Origin: Acholeplasmatales bacterium
GTDB taxonomy: Bacteria; Bacillota_I; Bacilli_A; Acholeplasmatales; Anaeroplasmataceae
Direction: 5' to 3'
Length of the DNA: 45,129 bases
NCBI GenBank assembly: GCA_017524905.1
Contig: JAFXUP010000128.1
Location: 1-45,129, forward strand
Part shown: piece by piece, positions 9,148 to 17,124 of the stretch
How positions within the stretch are numbered: the stretch's first letter is position 1
How the letters are laid out: each line of letters starts with the position of its first letter
The notes under the pieces: model-generated
What the model was told of the DNA's origin: nothing
Database searches by the model: none
The model's input: the letters and a program-made list of their open reading frames with translations, nothing else
Translations under genes and position numbers: made by a program

Positions 9148-11232
9148 ATGCGCTCTATTCGTTTAAAAATACTATTAATAGGGGCAATAGCTACTACATT
9201 AATGCTAGTAACAGCTCTATTTATTAGCTATGGATTTTACTATAGAGGAACAAAAACTGAATTGTTAAATAATATTGATTCAGTTTTAAGAGAAACAAAA
9301 TACGAAATTGAAGATGATTATGAATATATTGAAGATATTACTGCGGTAGTAGAGTATATTAATAATAATTATACTGAAACAGAAGAAACCTTTGATGACC
9401 CAGCTAAAGCTAAAGCATATTATAAGGAAAAATATTCAAGCTTATATTCTGCTCCAGCTGGCTTAATTGGATTTTCAAAATTAAATGGTCAATATAATTC
9501 AGTATTATCATTATTAAAAAGTAAATCTATTGCCTCATCATCAACTGTTTATTTAGCAATATTTGATTTTAAGACAAATAAAATAATATATGTTGCTGAT
9601 TCAAGAGATTCAAATGATACAAATATTTATTATTATCCAGGCTCAGCCTATGATTTTACTTCTGATGCATCATCATATATAGATCAATTAAGCTCAACTG
9701 GTAATTATAATAGAATAACCCTAAATGGTAAAACATCTAAGCTTGTAGAACTTTCTAACGGAAAAAACTATTTATGCCATGTTGTTATTGAATATAGTAT
9801 GGATAAGGTAGTTGCTGGAGCAACAGAGTTTTTAAAAAATGGATTAATCTTCTTTTCTATTGGATTAGTATTACTATTAGTTTTGTATTATTTCTTAGCT
9901 CATGTATTTTTGGTTAAAAATGTATTAAAGCTTAAGAATGCTAGCAAAGAATTTAGCGATAATTTAAATAATGATAATATAGATATAGTTATTCCTAATA
10001 TAAAATCAAAGGATGAAATAGGAGAACTATCTAAATCATTTGTATCACTAGAAAAGGAAATTATAAATTATGTAGATAAGATTCATGAGGCAACAGCTGA
10101 AAAGGAAAAGATTAATGCTGAGCTTTCTGTTGCCACTAAAATTCAGCTTGAATCACTACCTAATAATACATTAAATGATTCTAATGTATTAATTAATACC
10201 TTTATTAAATCAGCTAAAGAGGTTGGTGGAGATTTTTATGATTATTTTTATATTGATGAAAATCATTTAGCAATAATCATTTCTGATGTATCAGGAAAGG
10301 GTATTCCTGCAGCCTTATTCATGATGAAATCAAAGGAATTAATTAAATCTAAATTATTGGCTAATAAAACAATAGAAGAGGTATGTTTTGAGGTAAATAA
10401 TGAATTATTAGAAAATAATGAAGCTGGTTTATTTATAACTGCCTTTATTGGTGTTTTAGATATTAATAGTAAAACATTAGAATTAGTAAGTGCTGGTCAT
10501 GAAAAGCCATATTTATTATCTAATGGCAGGGTTTTAAGATTAGATATTAAATCTAATTTCATTTTAGGTGGAGTTGAAAATTATAAGTATCAACATGATA
10601 CTCTAAAGCTTAAAACAGATGATAGATTATTCTTACACACTGATGGATTAAATGAATCTATTGATGAGGATGAAGCTGAATTTGGCTATGATAGAATTTT
10701 AAATTGCTTAAGTGAAAATTATAATAATACCTTAGACGAAATATTAAATGAAATGGATAATGCGCTAAATAAATTTACTAATAATAAGGAACAATTCGAT
10801 GATATAACTATGCTTATATTAGAATTAAAATCTAATAAATTAGAATTTAGCTTTAATAATCCAGGTTATGAAATAATAAGTGAGGTTACAAATAAATTTA
10901 ATGATTATTATTCATATTTAGATGAAAGCATCATCTATAAGGCAAGTATAATCATTGATGAATTATTAAATAATTATGTTTCATATGAGGAAAAGGATAA
11001 TTTAATAATTAAGGTTTCATTTGATTACATTGATAATAATTTAATTATTACCTTTGAAAACAATGGCAATTATTTTAATCCTTTAGAAAAAGAGGATAAA
11101 TATATTGAAAATGATAATAATTTAACACCAGGTGGATTAGGTATAACAATGGTTAAAAAGCTTTCAAGTGATGTTAAATATGAAAGAATTAATGATTTTA
11201 ATAAATTAGTGGTAGCTCTTAAAGCTAAATAG
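9148..11232 (+). CDS. Membrane SpoIIE/RsbU-type PP2C phosphatase with C-terminal GHKL domain
   Basis: 694 residues. A first membrane helix (about 8-30), an extracytoplasmic sensor region (about 30-225), a second helix (about 230-255) and a HAMP-like linker lead to a PPM/SpoIIE phosphatase (about 330-560). Its metal motifs are GGDFYD, DVSGKG, HTDGLNE and FDDITM. A second GHKL ATPase-like domain ends the protein (about 570-694), with N-box IIIDELLNN and G2 box GGLGI. The G1 box reads ENNGNYFNP, with Asn where the adenine-contacting Asp normally stands, so nucleotide binding may be weak. The phosphatase half should dephosphorylate the STAS protein encoded 14 nt upstream in response to an external signal (family inference). 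Confidence 0.9.
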   Translation: MRSIRLKILLIGAIATTLMLVTALFISYGFYYRGTKTELLNNIDSVLRETKYEIEDDYEYIEDITAVVEYINNNYTETEETFDDPAKAKAYYKEKYSSLYSAPAGLIGFSKLNGQYNSVLSLLKSKSIASSSTVYLAIFDFKTNKIIYVADSRDSNDTNIYYYPGSAYDFTSDASSYIDQLSSTGNYNRITLNGKTSKLVELSNGKNYLCHVVIEYSMDKVVAGATEFLKNGLIFFSIGLVLLLVLYYFLAHVFLVKNVLKLKNASKEFSDNLNNDNIDIVIPNIKSKDEIGELSKSFVSLEKEIINYVDKIHEATAEKEKINAELSVATKIQLESLPNNTLNDSNVLINTFIKSAKEVGGDFYDYFYIDENHLAIIISDVSGKGIPAALFMMKSKELIKSKLLANKTIEEVCFEVNNELLENNEAGLFITAFIGVLDINSKTLELVSAGHEKPYLLSNGRVLRLDIKSNFILGGVENYKYQHDTLKLKTDDRLFLHTDGLNESIDEDEAEFGYDRILNCLSENYNNTLDEILNEMDNALNKFTNNKEQFDDITMLILELKSNKLEFSFNNPGYEIISEVTNKFNDYYSYLDESIIYKASIIIDELLNNYVSYEEKDNLIIKVSFDYIDNNLIITFENNGNYFNPLEKEDKYIENDNNLTPGGLGITMVKKLSSDVKYERINDFNKLVVALKAK

Positions 11233-11240
11233 GAGATAAT

Positions 11241-11591
11241 ATGTATAAAGTATATTGTTATAATAAATGCTCAACATGTCAGAAGGCATTGAAATTTTTA
11301 AATGAAAATAATATTAAATATGAGTTTATAGATATAAAAGAAAATAATCCTAATAAGGAAATATTAAAGGAAATTCATTTAAAATCTAAAAAGGAATTAA
11401 AGAAGCTTTTTAATACATCAGGATTATTATATAAAGAATATGAGCTAAGTAAAAAAATACCTAATATGACAGAAGATGAAATGTATGAATTACTATCATC
11501 TAATGGTATGCTAGTAAAAAGACCTATTTTAATTGGTGATGATTTTTCATTAATTGGTTTTAAAGAAGATGAATGGAAAAAATTAAAATAA
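11241..11591 (+). CDS. ArsC/Spx-family thioredoxin-fold protein
   Basis: 116 residues, the usual length for the ArsC/Spx/YffB family. CSTCQKA near the N-terminus is a CxxC redox pair as in Spx and MgsR, and KRPILIGDDF near the C-terminus is a conserved family segment. Members are either thiol-redox enzymes or RNA-polymerase-binding stress regulators, and sequence alone does not decide here. It starts 8 nt after the phosphatase gene behind AGGAGA and is the last gene of the NRPS operon. No clear T-rich terminator follows before the next promoter, so some read-through into the T-box region is possible. Confidence 0.85.
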   Translation: MYKVYCYNKCSTCQKALKFLNENNIKYEFIDIKENNPNKEILKEIHLKSKKELKKLFNTSGLLYKEYELSKKIPNMTEDEMYELLSSNGMLVKRPILIGDDFSLIGFKEDEWKKLK

Positions 11592-11593
11592 TA

Positions 11594-11621
11594 TTGAAAA
11601 GTCGTTAAAAAGTTATATAAT
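11594..11621 (+). promoter_or_regulatory. Promoter of the T-box / asnS operon
   Basis: TTGAAA (11594-11599) and TATAAT (11616-11621) are separated by 16 bp, a near-consensus housekeeping promoter. Transcription would start near 11628, at the beginning of the T-box fold. Confidence 0.75.
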
Positions 11622-11627
11622 TAACAT

Positions 11628-11852
11628 AAAGCGAAGATAGGAAGAATATCTAATTGATTATTTTAGAGAGTCTATATTTGGTGAAAGTAGATATATAGAT
11701 TAGATGGACAACATCCTTGAGTGGTAGAAGAAATTTTAGTAGAACTACCCGTATATCTACGTTACAGATTTTAAGTGCTATAGAATTTTTTTCTATAGAA
11801 TTAAGGTGGCACCACGGTTATTTCGTCCTTTGTTTATCAAAGGACTTTTTTT
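11628..11852 (+). promoter_or_regulatory. T-box riboswitch, asparagine specific
   Basis: Leader RNA that senses uncharged tRNA. The canonical T-box sequence AAGGTGGCACCACGG lies at 11803-11817. Stem I carries an AGAGAGT segment and the GGTGAAAG apical motif near 11690. The distal strand reads GGACAACATCC; the AAC triplet at 11710-11712 fits an Asn specifier and matches asnS in the operon below. GAC (Asp) overlaps it one triplet earlier but has no matching gene here. Uncharged tRNA-Asn should favour the antiterminator and so expression of the flavodoxin-like gene and asnS. Confidence 0.93.
11825..11852 (+). terminator. T-box intrinsic terminator
   Basis: Stem GTCCTTTG (11825-11832) pairs with CAAAGGAC (11838-11845) around a 5-nt loop, followed by seven T. 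It lies directly after the T-box sequence, as expected for the attenuator of this riboswitch. Confidence 0.9.
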
Positions 11853-11873
11853 ATTTTTAAAGGAGGGATACAT

Positions 11874-12323
11874 TTGAGCAAGTTATTTATTTATTATTCA
11901 AATTCTGGTAATGGCGATGTTGTAGCTTCTAAAATGAAGGACTTAGGCTATGATATCAGAAAAGTATTAACTAATTATAAGCTAAGCAAGAATTTATTCT
12001 TAGCTTGTATTAAGGGCGGCTTTCACGCAACAATAAAGAAGAAGGCTAAGCTAAATAATTATAATAATGATGTAACTAATTATGATGAAATATGTATTGG
12101 TTCTCCAATTTGGAATGGAAGATTTTCATGTCCAATTAATACAGTATTAAAGAATACTAATTTAGAAAATAAATTATTAACTTTTATTTTATATAGTGGT
12201 GGAGGAGAAGCTAAAAAGGCTTATCAAAGAATATTAAAGGAATATCCAACTGCTAAAATAATTATATTAAAACAACCTAAATCAAATTTAGGTGAATTAG
12301 ATAGAATAGAGGAATTATTATGA
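11874..12323 (+). CDS. Flavodoxin-like protein
   Basis: 149 residues. The N-terminus IYYSNSGNGDVVA resembles the phosphate-binding loop of flavodoxins, and CIGSPIWNGRFSCP and FILYSGGGEAKKA fit the later flavin-contacting loops, so a small FMN-binding flavodoxin/NAD(P)H-reductase-like fold is likely. The start is TTG at 11874, fixed by AGGAGGG at 11861-11867; there is no in-frame ATG before well into the domain. It sits between the Asn T-box and asnS and overlaps asnS by 4 nt (ATGA), so it shares amino-acid-starvation control. The electron partner is unknown. Confidence 0.82.
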   Translation: MSKLFIYYSNSGNGDVVASKMKDLGYDIRKVLTNYKLSKNLFLACIKGGFHATIKKKAKLNNYNNDVTNYDEICIGSPIWNGRFSCPINTVLKNTNLENKLLTFILYSGGGEAKKAYQRILKEYPTAKIIILKQPKSNLGELDRIEELL

Positions 12324-13699
12324 GAAGAATTAAAGTAAAACAATTATTTGAAACAAAACAAGAACAAGAAGTATTAATTTTTGCTTGGGTTAGAACAAAT
12401 AGAGCTCAAGCTCAATTTGGATTCTTAAATGTAAATGATGGTTCAACTGTAACAAATCTACAAGTGGTTTATGATAATACACTTTCTAATTTTGAAGAAA
12501 TTTCTAAATTTAGAGTAGGTGTATCAGTTGAAATTAAGGGTAAGGTTATTTTAACACCTCAAGCTAAACAACCACTTGAAATTCACGCAACAAGTGTTGT
12601 TATGCTTGGTGATTGTCCTGAAGATTTCCCAATTCAACCAAAGCGTCATACAAGAGAATTTTTAAGAGATGTTGCACATCTTCGTGCAAGAACAAATTTA
12701 TTCAATGCTGTATTTAGAATTAGATCAGTTGCTGCAATGGCTGTTCATAAATATTTCCAAGATAGAGGATATTTATATGTTCATACACCACTTATTACAA
12801 CAGCTGACTGTGAAGGTTCTGATCAAATGTTTAAAATTACAACATTAGATATGAACAATCTTCCTTTAACAGAAGATGGTAAGGTAGATTTTTCTAAGGA
12901 TTTATTTGGAAAACAAGCATTTATTACTGGTTCTGGTCAATTACATGGTGAAACATTCGCTATGGCATTTGGTGATATTTATACATTTGGTCCTACATTT
13001 AGAACTGAAAATTCAAATACTCAAACTCACGCAAATGAATTCTGGATGATTGAGCCTGAAATGGCATTCTGTGATTTAGAAGGCTTAATGGATATTGAAG
13101 AAGAAATGCTAAAAAGTGTTATTTCATATGTAATGGAAAATGCTAAAGCTGAAATTGATTTATGTGATCAATTTGTAGAAAAGGGCTTAAAGGAAAAATT
13201 AAATAACATCATAAATTCTAAATTCGTAAGAATTAGTCATCATGATGTTGTAGATTTATTATTAAAATCTAACCAAAAATGGGAAGTTATGCCATCTTAT
13301 GAAGATGATATAGCTAAAGAACATGAAAGATATATCACTGATTATTTCAATGGACCAGTATTTATTACAAATTGGCCAAAGGATATCAAGGCTTGGTATA
13401 TGAAGGTTAACCCTGATAATAAGACAGTTGCCGCAGTAGATTTAGTTGTACCACATGCAGGTGAATTAATGGGCGGTTCTCAAAGAGAAGAAAAGCTTGA
13501 TGTATTACTTGCAAGAATGAAGGAATTAAATGTAAGCCAAGAAGAGGTAGATTGGTATTTAGATACAAGACGTTATGGTGGATGTGTTCACTCAGGATTC
13601 GGTATGGGATTTGAAAGATTAATTATGTACCTAACTGGAATTGAAAACATTAGAGATGCTATTCCATTCCCAAGAACTCCAAAGAACTGTAAATATTAA
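12320..13699 (+). CDS. asnS: Asparaginyl-tRNA synthetase
   Basis: 459 residues, normal for bacterial AsnRS. It attaches Asn to tRNA-Asn in the cytoplasm. An N-terminal OB-fold anticodon-binding domain (about 10-100) precedes a class II catalytic core with motif 2 FRTENSNT and motif 3 ending in GFGMGFERLIMYLTG. Asn rather than Asp specificity is supported by the Asn-type T-box leader and by the compact form without a GatB-like insertion (inference). The start ATG overlaps the stop of the flavodoxin-like gene. A strong terminator follows. Confidence 0.97.
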   Translation: MRRIKVKQLFETKQEQEVLIFAWVRTNRAQAQFGFLNVNDGSTVTNLQVVYDNTLSNFEEISKFRVGVSVEIKGKVILTPQAKQPLEIHATSVVMLGDCPEDFPIQPKRHTREFLRDVAHLRARTNLFNAVFRIRSVAAMAVHKYFQDRGYLYVHTPLITTADCEGSDQMFKITTLDMNNLPLTEDGKVDFSKDLFGKQAFITGSGQLHGETFAMAFGDIYTFGPTFRTENSNTQTHANEFWMIEPEMAFCDLEGLMDIEEEMLKSVISYVMENAKAEIDLCDQFVEKGLKEKLNNIINSKFVRISHHDVVDLLLKSNQKWEVMPSYEDDIAKEHERYITDYFNGPVFITNWPKDIKAWYMKVNPDNKTVAAVDLVVPHAGELMGGSQREEKLDVLLARMKELNVSQEEVDWYLDTRRYGGCVHSGFGMGFERLIMYLTGIENIRDAIPFPRTPKNCKY

Positions 13700-13703
13700 T
13701 CAT

Positions 13704-13730
13704 AAAAGAAGCTCATTTGGGCTTCTTTTT
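13704..13730 (+). terminator. Terminator after asnS
   Basis: AAAAGAAGC (13704-13712) pairs with GCTTCTTTT (13721-13729) around an 8-nt loop; the 3' arm runs into a T-rich tract. Confidence 0.85.
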
Positions 13731-13795
13731 CTTTATTATTTTGTAATTTAATGTTATTATATAATAAATATTAGCGTTTTGAAGGAGAATATTAT

Positions 13796-14278
13796 ATGAT
13801 AACAAAAGACTATAAAAAGGCTTCAAATTTAATTCATATTACATTAGATCAAATTTATAATGATTTAGGTAGTGTAAAACCAATAATCGATAAAAATTTA
13901 ATTAATATTGTTGATACGGAATCACCACTTACTTTAAATACTTTAAAGGCTAGATTTAGAGAAATTTTTGATGTTGCAAAAATAAGCTCAAAAGCTTTAG
14001 ATATTATTATGGATAGAGTAAATGCTTTAGGTATTATTTATGAAGAAGAATTATATGATTTTGTTATTTGGCCTAAGACTGGTAAATTTGATGTTAATTA
14101 TTTAAGAATTAATTCTGATAGATTAATATATGATATTCCTCCTGTTGAATTAAAGAATTTAAGGGATTCAATTAATAAAAGAGGAGAAGAATTATATAGA
14201 GAAATGCTTAAATATTTTAATTTAGAGGTTCTAACTGAAAAAGCTAGAAATTATTTAGAATATGTTGAAAAATATTAG
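13796..14278 (+). CDS. Uncharacterised protein, DUF3320-like helical domain
   Basis: 160 residues, no signal peptide or membrane helix. Residues about 35-100 (around TESPLTLNTLKARF and the following helices, ending FVIWP) resemble by eye the DUF3320 domain normally found at the C-terminus of large helicase-like proteins. That would make this a stand-alone winged-helix-like module, but the match is from memory and tentative. The C-terminus is a charged helix. ATG at 13796 has GAAGGAGA upstream and a TATAAT -10 box at 13760-13765. A hairpin terminator overlaps its stop codon, so it is probably transcribed alone. Confidence 0.7.
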   Translation: MITKDYKKASNLIHITLDQIYNDLGSVKPIIDKNLINIVDTESPLTLNTLKARFREIFDVAKISSKALDIIMDRVNALGIIYEEELYDFVIWPKTGKFDVNYLRINSDRLIYDIPPVELKNLRDSINKRGEELYREMLKYFNLEVLTEKARNYLEYVEKY

Positions 14279-14297
14279 TGCTTTTTAAGCACTTTTC
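14277..14297 (+). terminator. Terminator overlapping a stop codon
   Basis: AGTGCTT (14277-14283) pairs perfectly with AAGCACT (14287-14293) around TTT, followed by TTTTC. The stem includes the last two bases of the preceding stop codon. Confidence 0.7.
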
Positions 14298-14337
14298 TTA
14301 TTTAATAAATAATGATAAAATGAATCGGGTGTTTTTT

Positions 14338-15510
14338 ATGTTAAATATTATATTAAATAAAAATGAAGAAAAAGAAAAATTAGAGGGCTTTCCTTGGATT
14401 TTTAATAATGAAATATATTCATTTGATGGAATAATAAAAAATGGTGAGGTAGTAAAGGTTTTAACATTTGATAAGAAATTTTTATGCTATGGCTTTTTAA
14501 ATACATCATCAAAAATAATGGTTAGAATTTTATCAATGGATGAAAATGAAATAATTGATAAGGAATTCTTTAAAAAAAGAATACTTGATGCGATAGAGCA
14601 TAGAAATAATTTAAATTTTAAAGATTCAAATTGTTATAGATTAGTCTTTTCTGAGGCAGATTTTTTACCTGGCTTAGTTGTTGATAAATATGCAGATTAT
14701 TTATGCATACAAATATCATCATTAGGTATGGAATTAATAAAAAAGGATATTATTGATATCTTAGTTGAATTATTAAATCCAAAAGGAATTTATGAAAGAA
14801 GTGATGTTTCATCACGTGCTAAAGAAGGCTTAGAAGAATTTAAAGGAATAGTTTATGGAGAATTTAATCCAAGAGTTCAAGTGTTAGAAAACGGAATTAA
14901 ATTCTATGTAGATATGGAAAATGGTCAAAAAACTGGCTATTTCTTAGACCAAAAGCTTAATAGAGATAACATTAAATATTATTGTAATGGAAAAGATGTT
15001 TTAGATTGTTTTTCTAATGTAGGAGGCTTTGCCTTAAATGCCGCAAAAAATGGAGCTAAATCTGTTTTAGCTTGTGATATATCAGCTTTAGCTTGTAGCG
15101 AAATAGAACAAAATGCTAAATTAAATAATTTTAATAATTTAAAAACTAAATGCTGTGATGTTTTTGATTTGTTAAGAAGTGAAGAAATTAAAAATAAATT
15201 TGATTGTATCGTGTTAGACCCACCAGCATTTACTAAATCAAAGGATACTATAAAAAAAGCCTATAAGGGATATAAAGAAATTAATCTTCAGGCAATTAAA
15301 GCTATTAAAAAGGGTGGCTATTTATTAACATTTTCATGTAGTCAGCATATGACTCCTGATTTATTTTTACAAATGGTTAAGGATGCTTTAGTTGATTCAA
15401 AAAGAAAAGCTCAATTTATTGAGTTTAAGGTTCAATCACCTGATCATCCATCTTTATTCTCATCTGAAGAACAGCTATATTTAAAATGTGTTGTATTAAG
15501 AGTATTTTAA
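14338..15510 (+). CDS. RlmI-type class I SAM-dependent rRNA methyltransferase
   Basis: 390 residues with the chosen start. An N-terminal PUA domain (about 1-75, with EEKEKLEGFPWIFNNEI typical of the family), a central linking domain (RSDVSSRAKEGL, then NGQKTGYFLDQ) and a Rossmann methyltransferase (VLDCFSNVGGFALNAA for SAM; catalytic-region LDPPAFTKS) match RlmI/YwbD-like 23S rRNA cytosine-C5 methyltransferases. The open frame continues back to a GTG at 14278, but that stretch is the upstream terminator hairpin, and family members begin a few residues before the K-N-E-E motif. ATG at 14338 is therefore preferred. Confidence 0.9.
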   Translation: MLNIILNKNEEKEKLEGFPWIFNNEIYSFDGIIKNGEVVKVLTFDKKFLCYGFLNTSSKIMVRILSMDENEIIDKEFFKKRILDAIEHRNNLNFKDSNCYRLVFSEADFLPGLVVDKYADYLCIQISSLGMELIKKDIIDILVELLNPKGIYERSDVSSRAKEGLEEFKGIVYGEFNPRVQVLENGIKFYVDMENGQKTGYFLDQKLNRDNIKYYCNGKDVLDCFSNVGGFALNAAKNGAKSVLACDISALACSEIEQNAKLNNFNNLKTKCCDVFDLLRSEEIKNKFDCIVLDPPAFTKSKDTIKKAYKGYKEINLQAIKAIKKGGYLLTFSCSQHMTPDLFLQMVKDALVDSKRKAQFIEFKVQSPDHPSLFSSEEQLYLKCVVLRVF

Positions 15511-15511
15511 T

Positions 15512-15787
15512 ATGGATATTAAAGAAGCTAAGGAATTAATAAAAAAATTAAAAAAAGAAACTATTACTGATTTAGAAATAGTTAATACATTTGCTTATAG
15601 ATATGTAAATGATGAATATGATTTAAATACTTTAAATTTATTAATAAATGAATTAGGGTATAGCTTAGATAATGATTTTTTAAAAGCTAATAAGAAAAAG
15701 CAATTAAAGCTTATAATGAAAAATAAAGTTATCGATACAGCTCAAGATAGCTATTTAATAGATGGTATTGAAACTGAAGATTTTTAA
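15512..15787 (+). CDS. Small uncharacterised acidic/lysine-rich protein
   Basis: 91 residues, mostly predicted helix, rich in Lys, Leu, Asp and Asn; no signal peptide, membrane segment or metal motif. I do not recognise it. It starts one base after the methyltransferase stop, so it is almost certainly co-translated with it, and it is closed off by a good terminator. Base composition is like its neighbours. Confidence 0.75.
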   Translation: MDIKEAKELIKKLKKETITDLEIVNTFAYRYVNDEYDLNTLNLLINELGYSLDNDFLKANKKKQLKLIMKNKVIDTAQDSYLIDGIETEDF

Positions 15788-15798
15788 AAAATATGATA

Positions 15799-15823
15799 GG
15801 TAGTTAGTCTTAACTACCTTTTT
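15799..15823 (+). terminator. Terminator after the methyltransferase pair
   Basis: GGTAGTTA (15799-15806) and TAACTACC (15811-15818) form a perfect 8-bp stem with a 4-nt loop, followed by five T. Confidence 0.88.
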
Positions 15824-15825
15824 AA

Positions 15826-15853
15826 TTGAATTTATCAAACTAAGTAGTATAAT
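15826..15853 (+). promoter_or_regulatory. Promoter of the aminopeptidase operon
   Basis: TTGAAT (15826-15831) and TATAAT (15848-15853) with a 16-bp spacer, directly after the preceding terminator and about 24 nt before the start codon. Confidence 0.75.
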
Positions 15854-15876
15854 AAGAAGAAATGGAGGTTTTTCAA

Positions 15877-17124
15877 ATGACAAAAGAATTATTTATTAAA
15901 CACAGAGAAGCAGTTTTAGATTTAATGGAAGATAATTCAATTTTAATTGAATTTAATAGACCAAATTTAAATGATGGAGCTGTTTTCAATTATAAATATG
16001 ATGAAAATAGAAATTATTTTTATTTAACAGGATTATTAGAATATGAAAATATTGTTATTTTACAAAAGATAAAGGGTAATTCATCTTCTATGATTTTAAT
16101 TAATCCATATGATGAATTTAAGGCTAAATGGGTTGGTGCACCTTTATCTAAAGAAGAGGTGACAGAAATATCTGGTATTAAAAATGTTAGATATTTAGAT
16201 TCATTTAATCAATTAATTAATCAATATTCTAGTTTAGTTAATAATATTTATTTGGATTTTGTTCCTAATAAATCTAATAGATTAAATGAAGATGAATTAT
16301 TGGCAAAGGATTTTAAGGATCATTTCCCTTGGATTAATATTTTAAATTCTAGACCTTTATTTACTAAGGTTAGAACTATAAAATCAGAAGAAGAAATTAA
16401 CGAAATGAGAAAAGCCATTTCAATTACTAATGAGGGTATTAAAAATATCTTAAGACATATTGGTCCTAAATATGAATATCAATTAGAATCATATTTTGAT
16501 CAATTAATAAAATATAATGGAGGAACAGGATATGCATTCCCTACAATTGCTGCATCAGGTGAAAATGCATGCTGCCTACATTATATGGATAATACATCAA
16601 AGGCTAAGGATGGAGATTTAATTTTATTTGATTTAGGATCTTCAGTTAATATGTATTGTTCAGATATTTCAAGAACATTTCCTATTAGTGGTAAGTTTAC
16701 TGAAAGACAAAAGGAGCTTTATAATATTGTATTAAAGGGACAACAGGTTGTTTTTGATAATACTAAGCCTGGTATTACAACAAAGGAATTAAATCAAATT
16801 TTAAGAGATTATTATAAAGAAGAATTATATAAAATTGGTTTAATTAAGGAAAAGACAGAAGAAGAAGTTTCTAAATATTATTATCATGGAGTATCACATC
16901 ATATTGGTCTTGATTGCCATGATTTATGTGAATATACACCACTTAAGGCAGGTTCTATTATTTCTAATGAACCAGGCTTATACATTTCTGAAGAAGGTAT
17001 AGGCATTAGAATTGAAGATGATGTCTTAGTTACTGAAAATGGTGCCGAATGGTTAAGTAAGGATATTATTAAAACAGTTGAGGACATTGAAAAATTTATA
17101 AAGGAGAATAGAGTAAATGAATAA
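15877..17124 (+). CDS. Xaa-Pro aminopeptidase (M24B)
   Basis: 415 residues. An N-terminal aminopeptidase P domain (about 1-165) precedes the pita-bread M24 catalytic domain (about 175-410). Di-metal ligands are visible in DLGSSVNMYCSDISRTFP (two Asp), HGVSHHIGLDCHD (His), NEPGLYI (Glu) and RIEDDVLVT (Glu). It removes N-terminal residues next to proline from peptides in the cytoplasm. ATG at 15877 is chosen over ATG at 15862 because the latter lies inside the ribosome-binding site AATGGAGG. It overlaps the next peptidase gene by 8 nt, giving a two-gene peptide-degradation operon. Confidence 0.95.
   Translation: MTKELFIKHREAVLDLMEDNSILIEFNRPNLNDGAVFNYKYDENRNYFYLTGLLEYENIVILQKIKGNSSSMILINPYDEFKAKWVGAPLSKEEVTEISGIKNVRYLDSFNQLINQYSSLVNNIYLDFVPNKSNRLNEDELLAKDFKDHFPWINILNSRPLFTKVRTIKSEEEINEMRKAISITNEGIKNILRHIGPKYEYQLESYFDQLIKYNGGTGYAFPTIAASGENACCLHYMDNTSKAKDGDLILFDLGSSVNMYCSDISRTFPISGKFTERQKELYNIVLKGQQVVFDNTKPGITTKELNQILRDYYKEELYKIGLIKEKTEEEVSKYYYHGVSHHIGLDCHDLCEYTPLKAGSIISNEPGLYISEEGIGIRIEDDVLVTENGAEWLSKDIIKTVEDIEKFIKENRVNE

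Noticed and set aside
12320..13699. Aspartyl- rather than asparaginyl-tRNA synthetase
   Set aside because: Length, compact catalytic core and an AAC specifier in the leader favour AsnRS; AspRS would carry a large insertion.
14278..14337. GTG start giving a 20-residue longer methyltransferase
   Set aside because: The stretch is the terminator hairpin of the preceding gene, and family members start at the shorter position.
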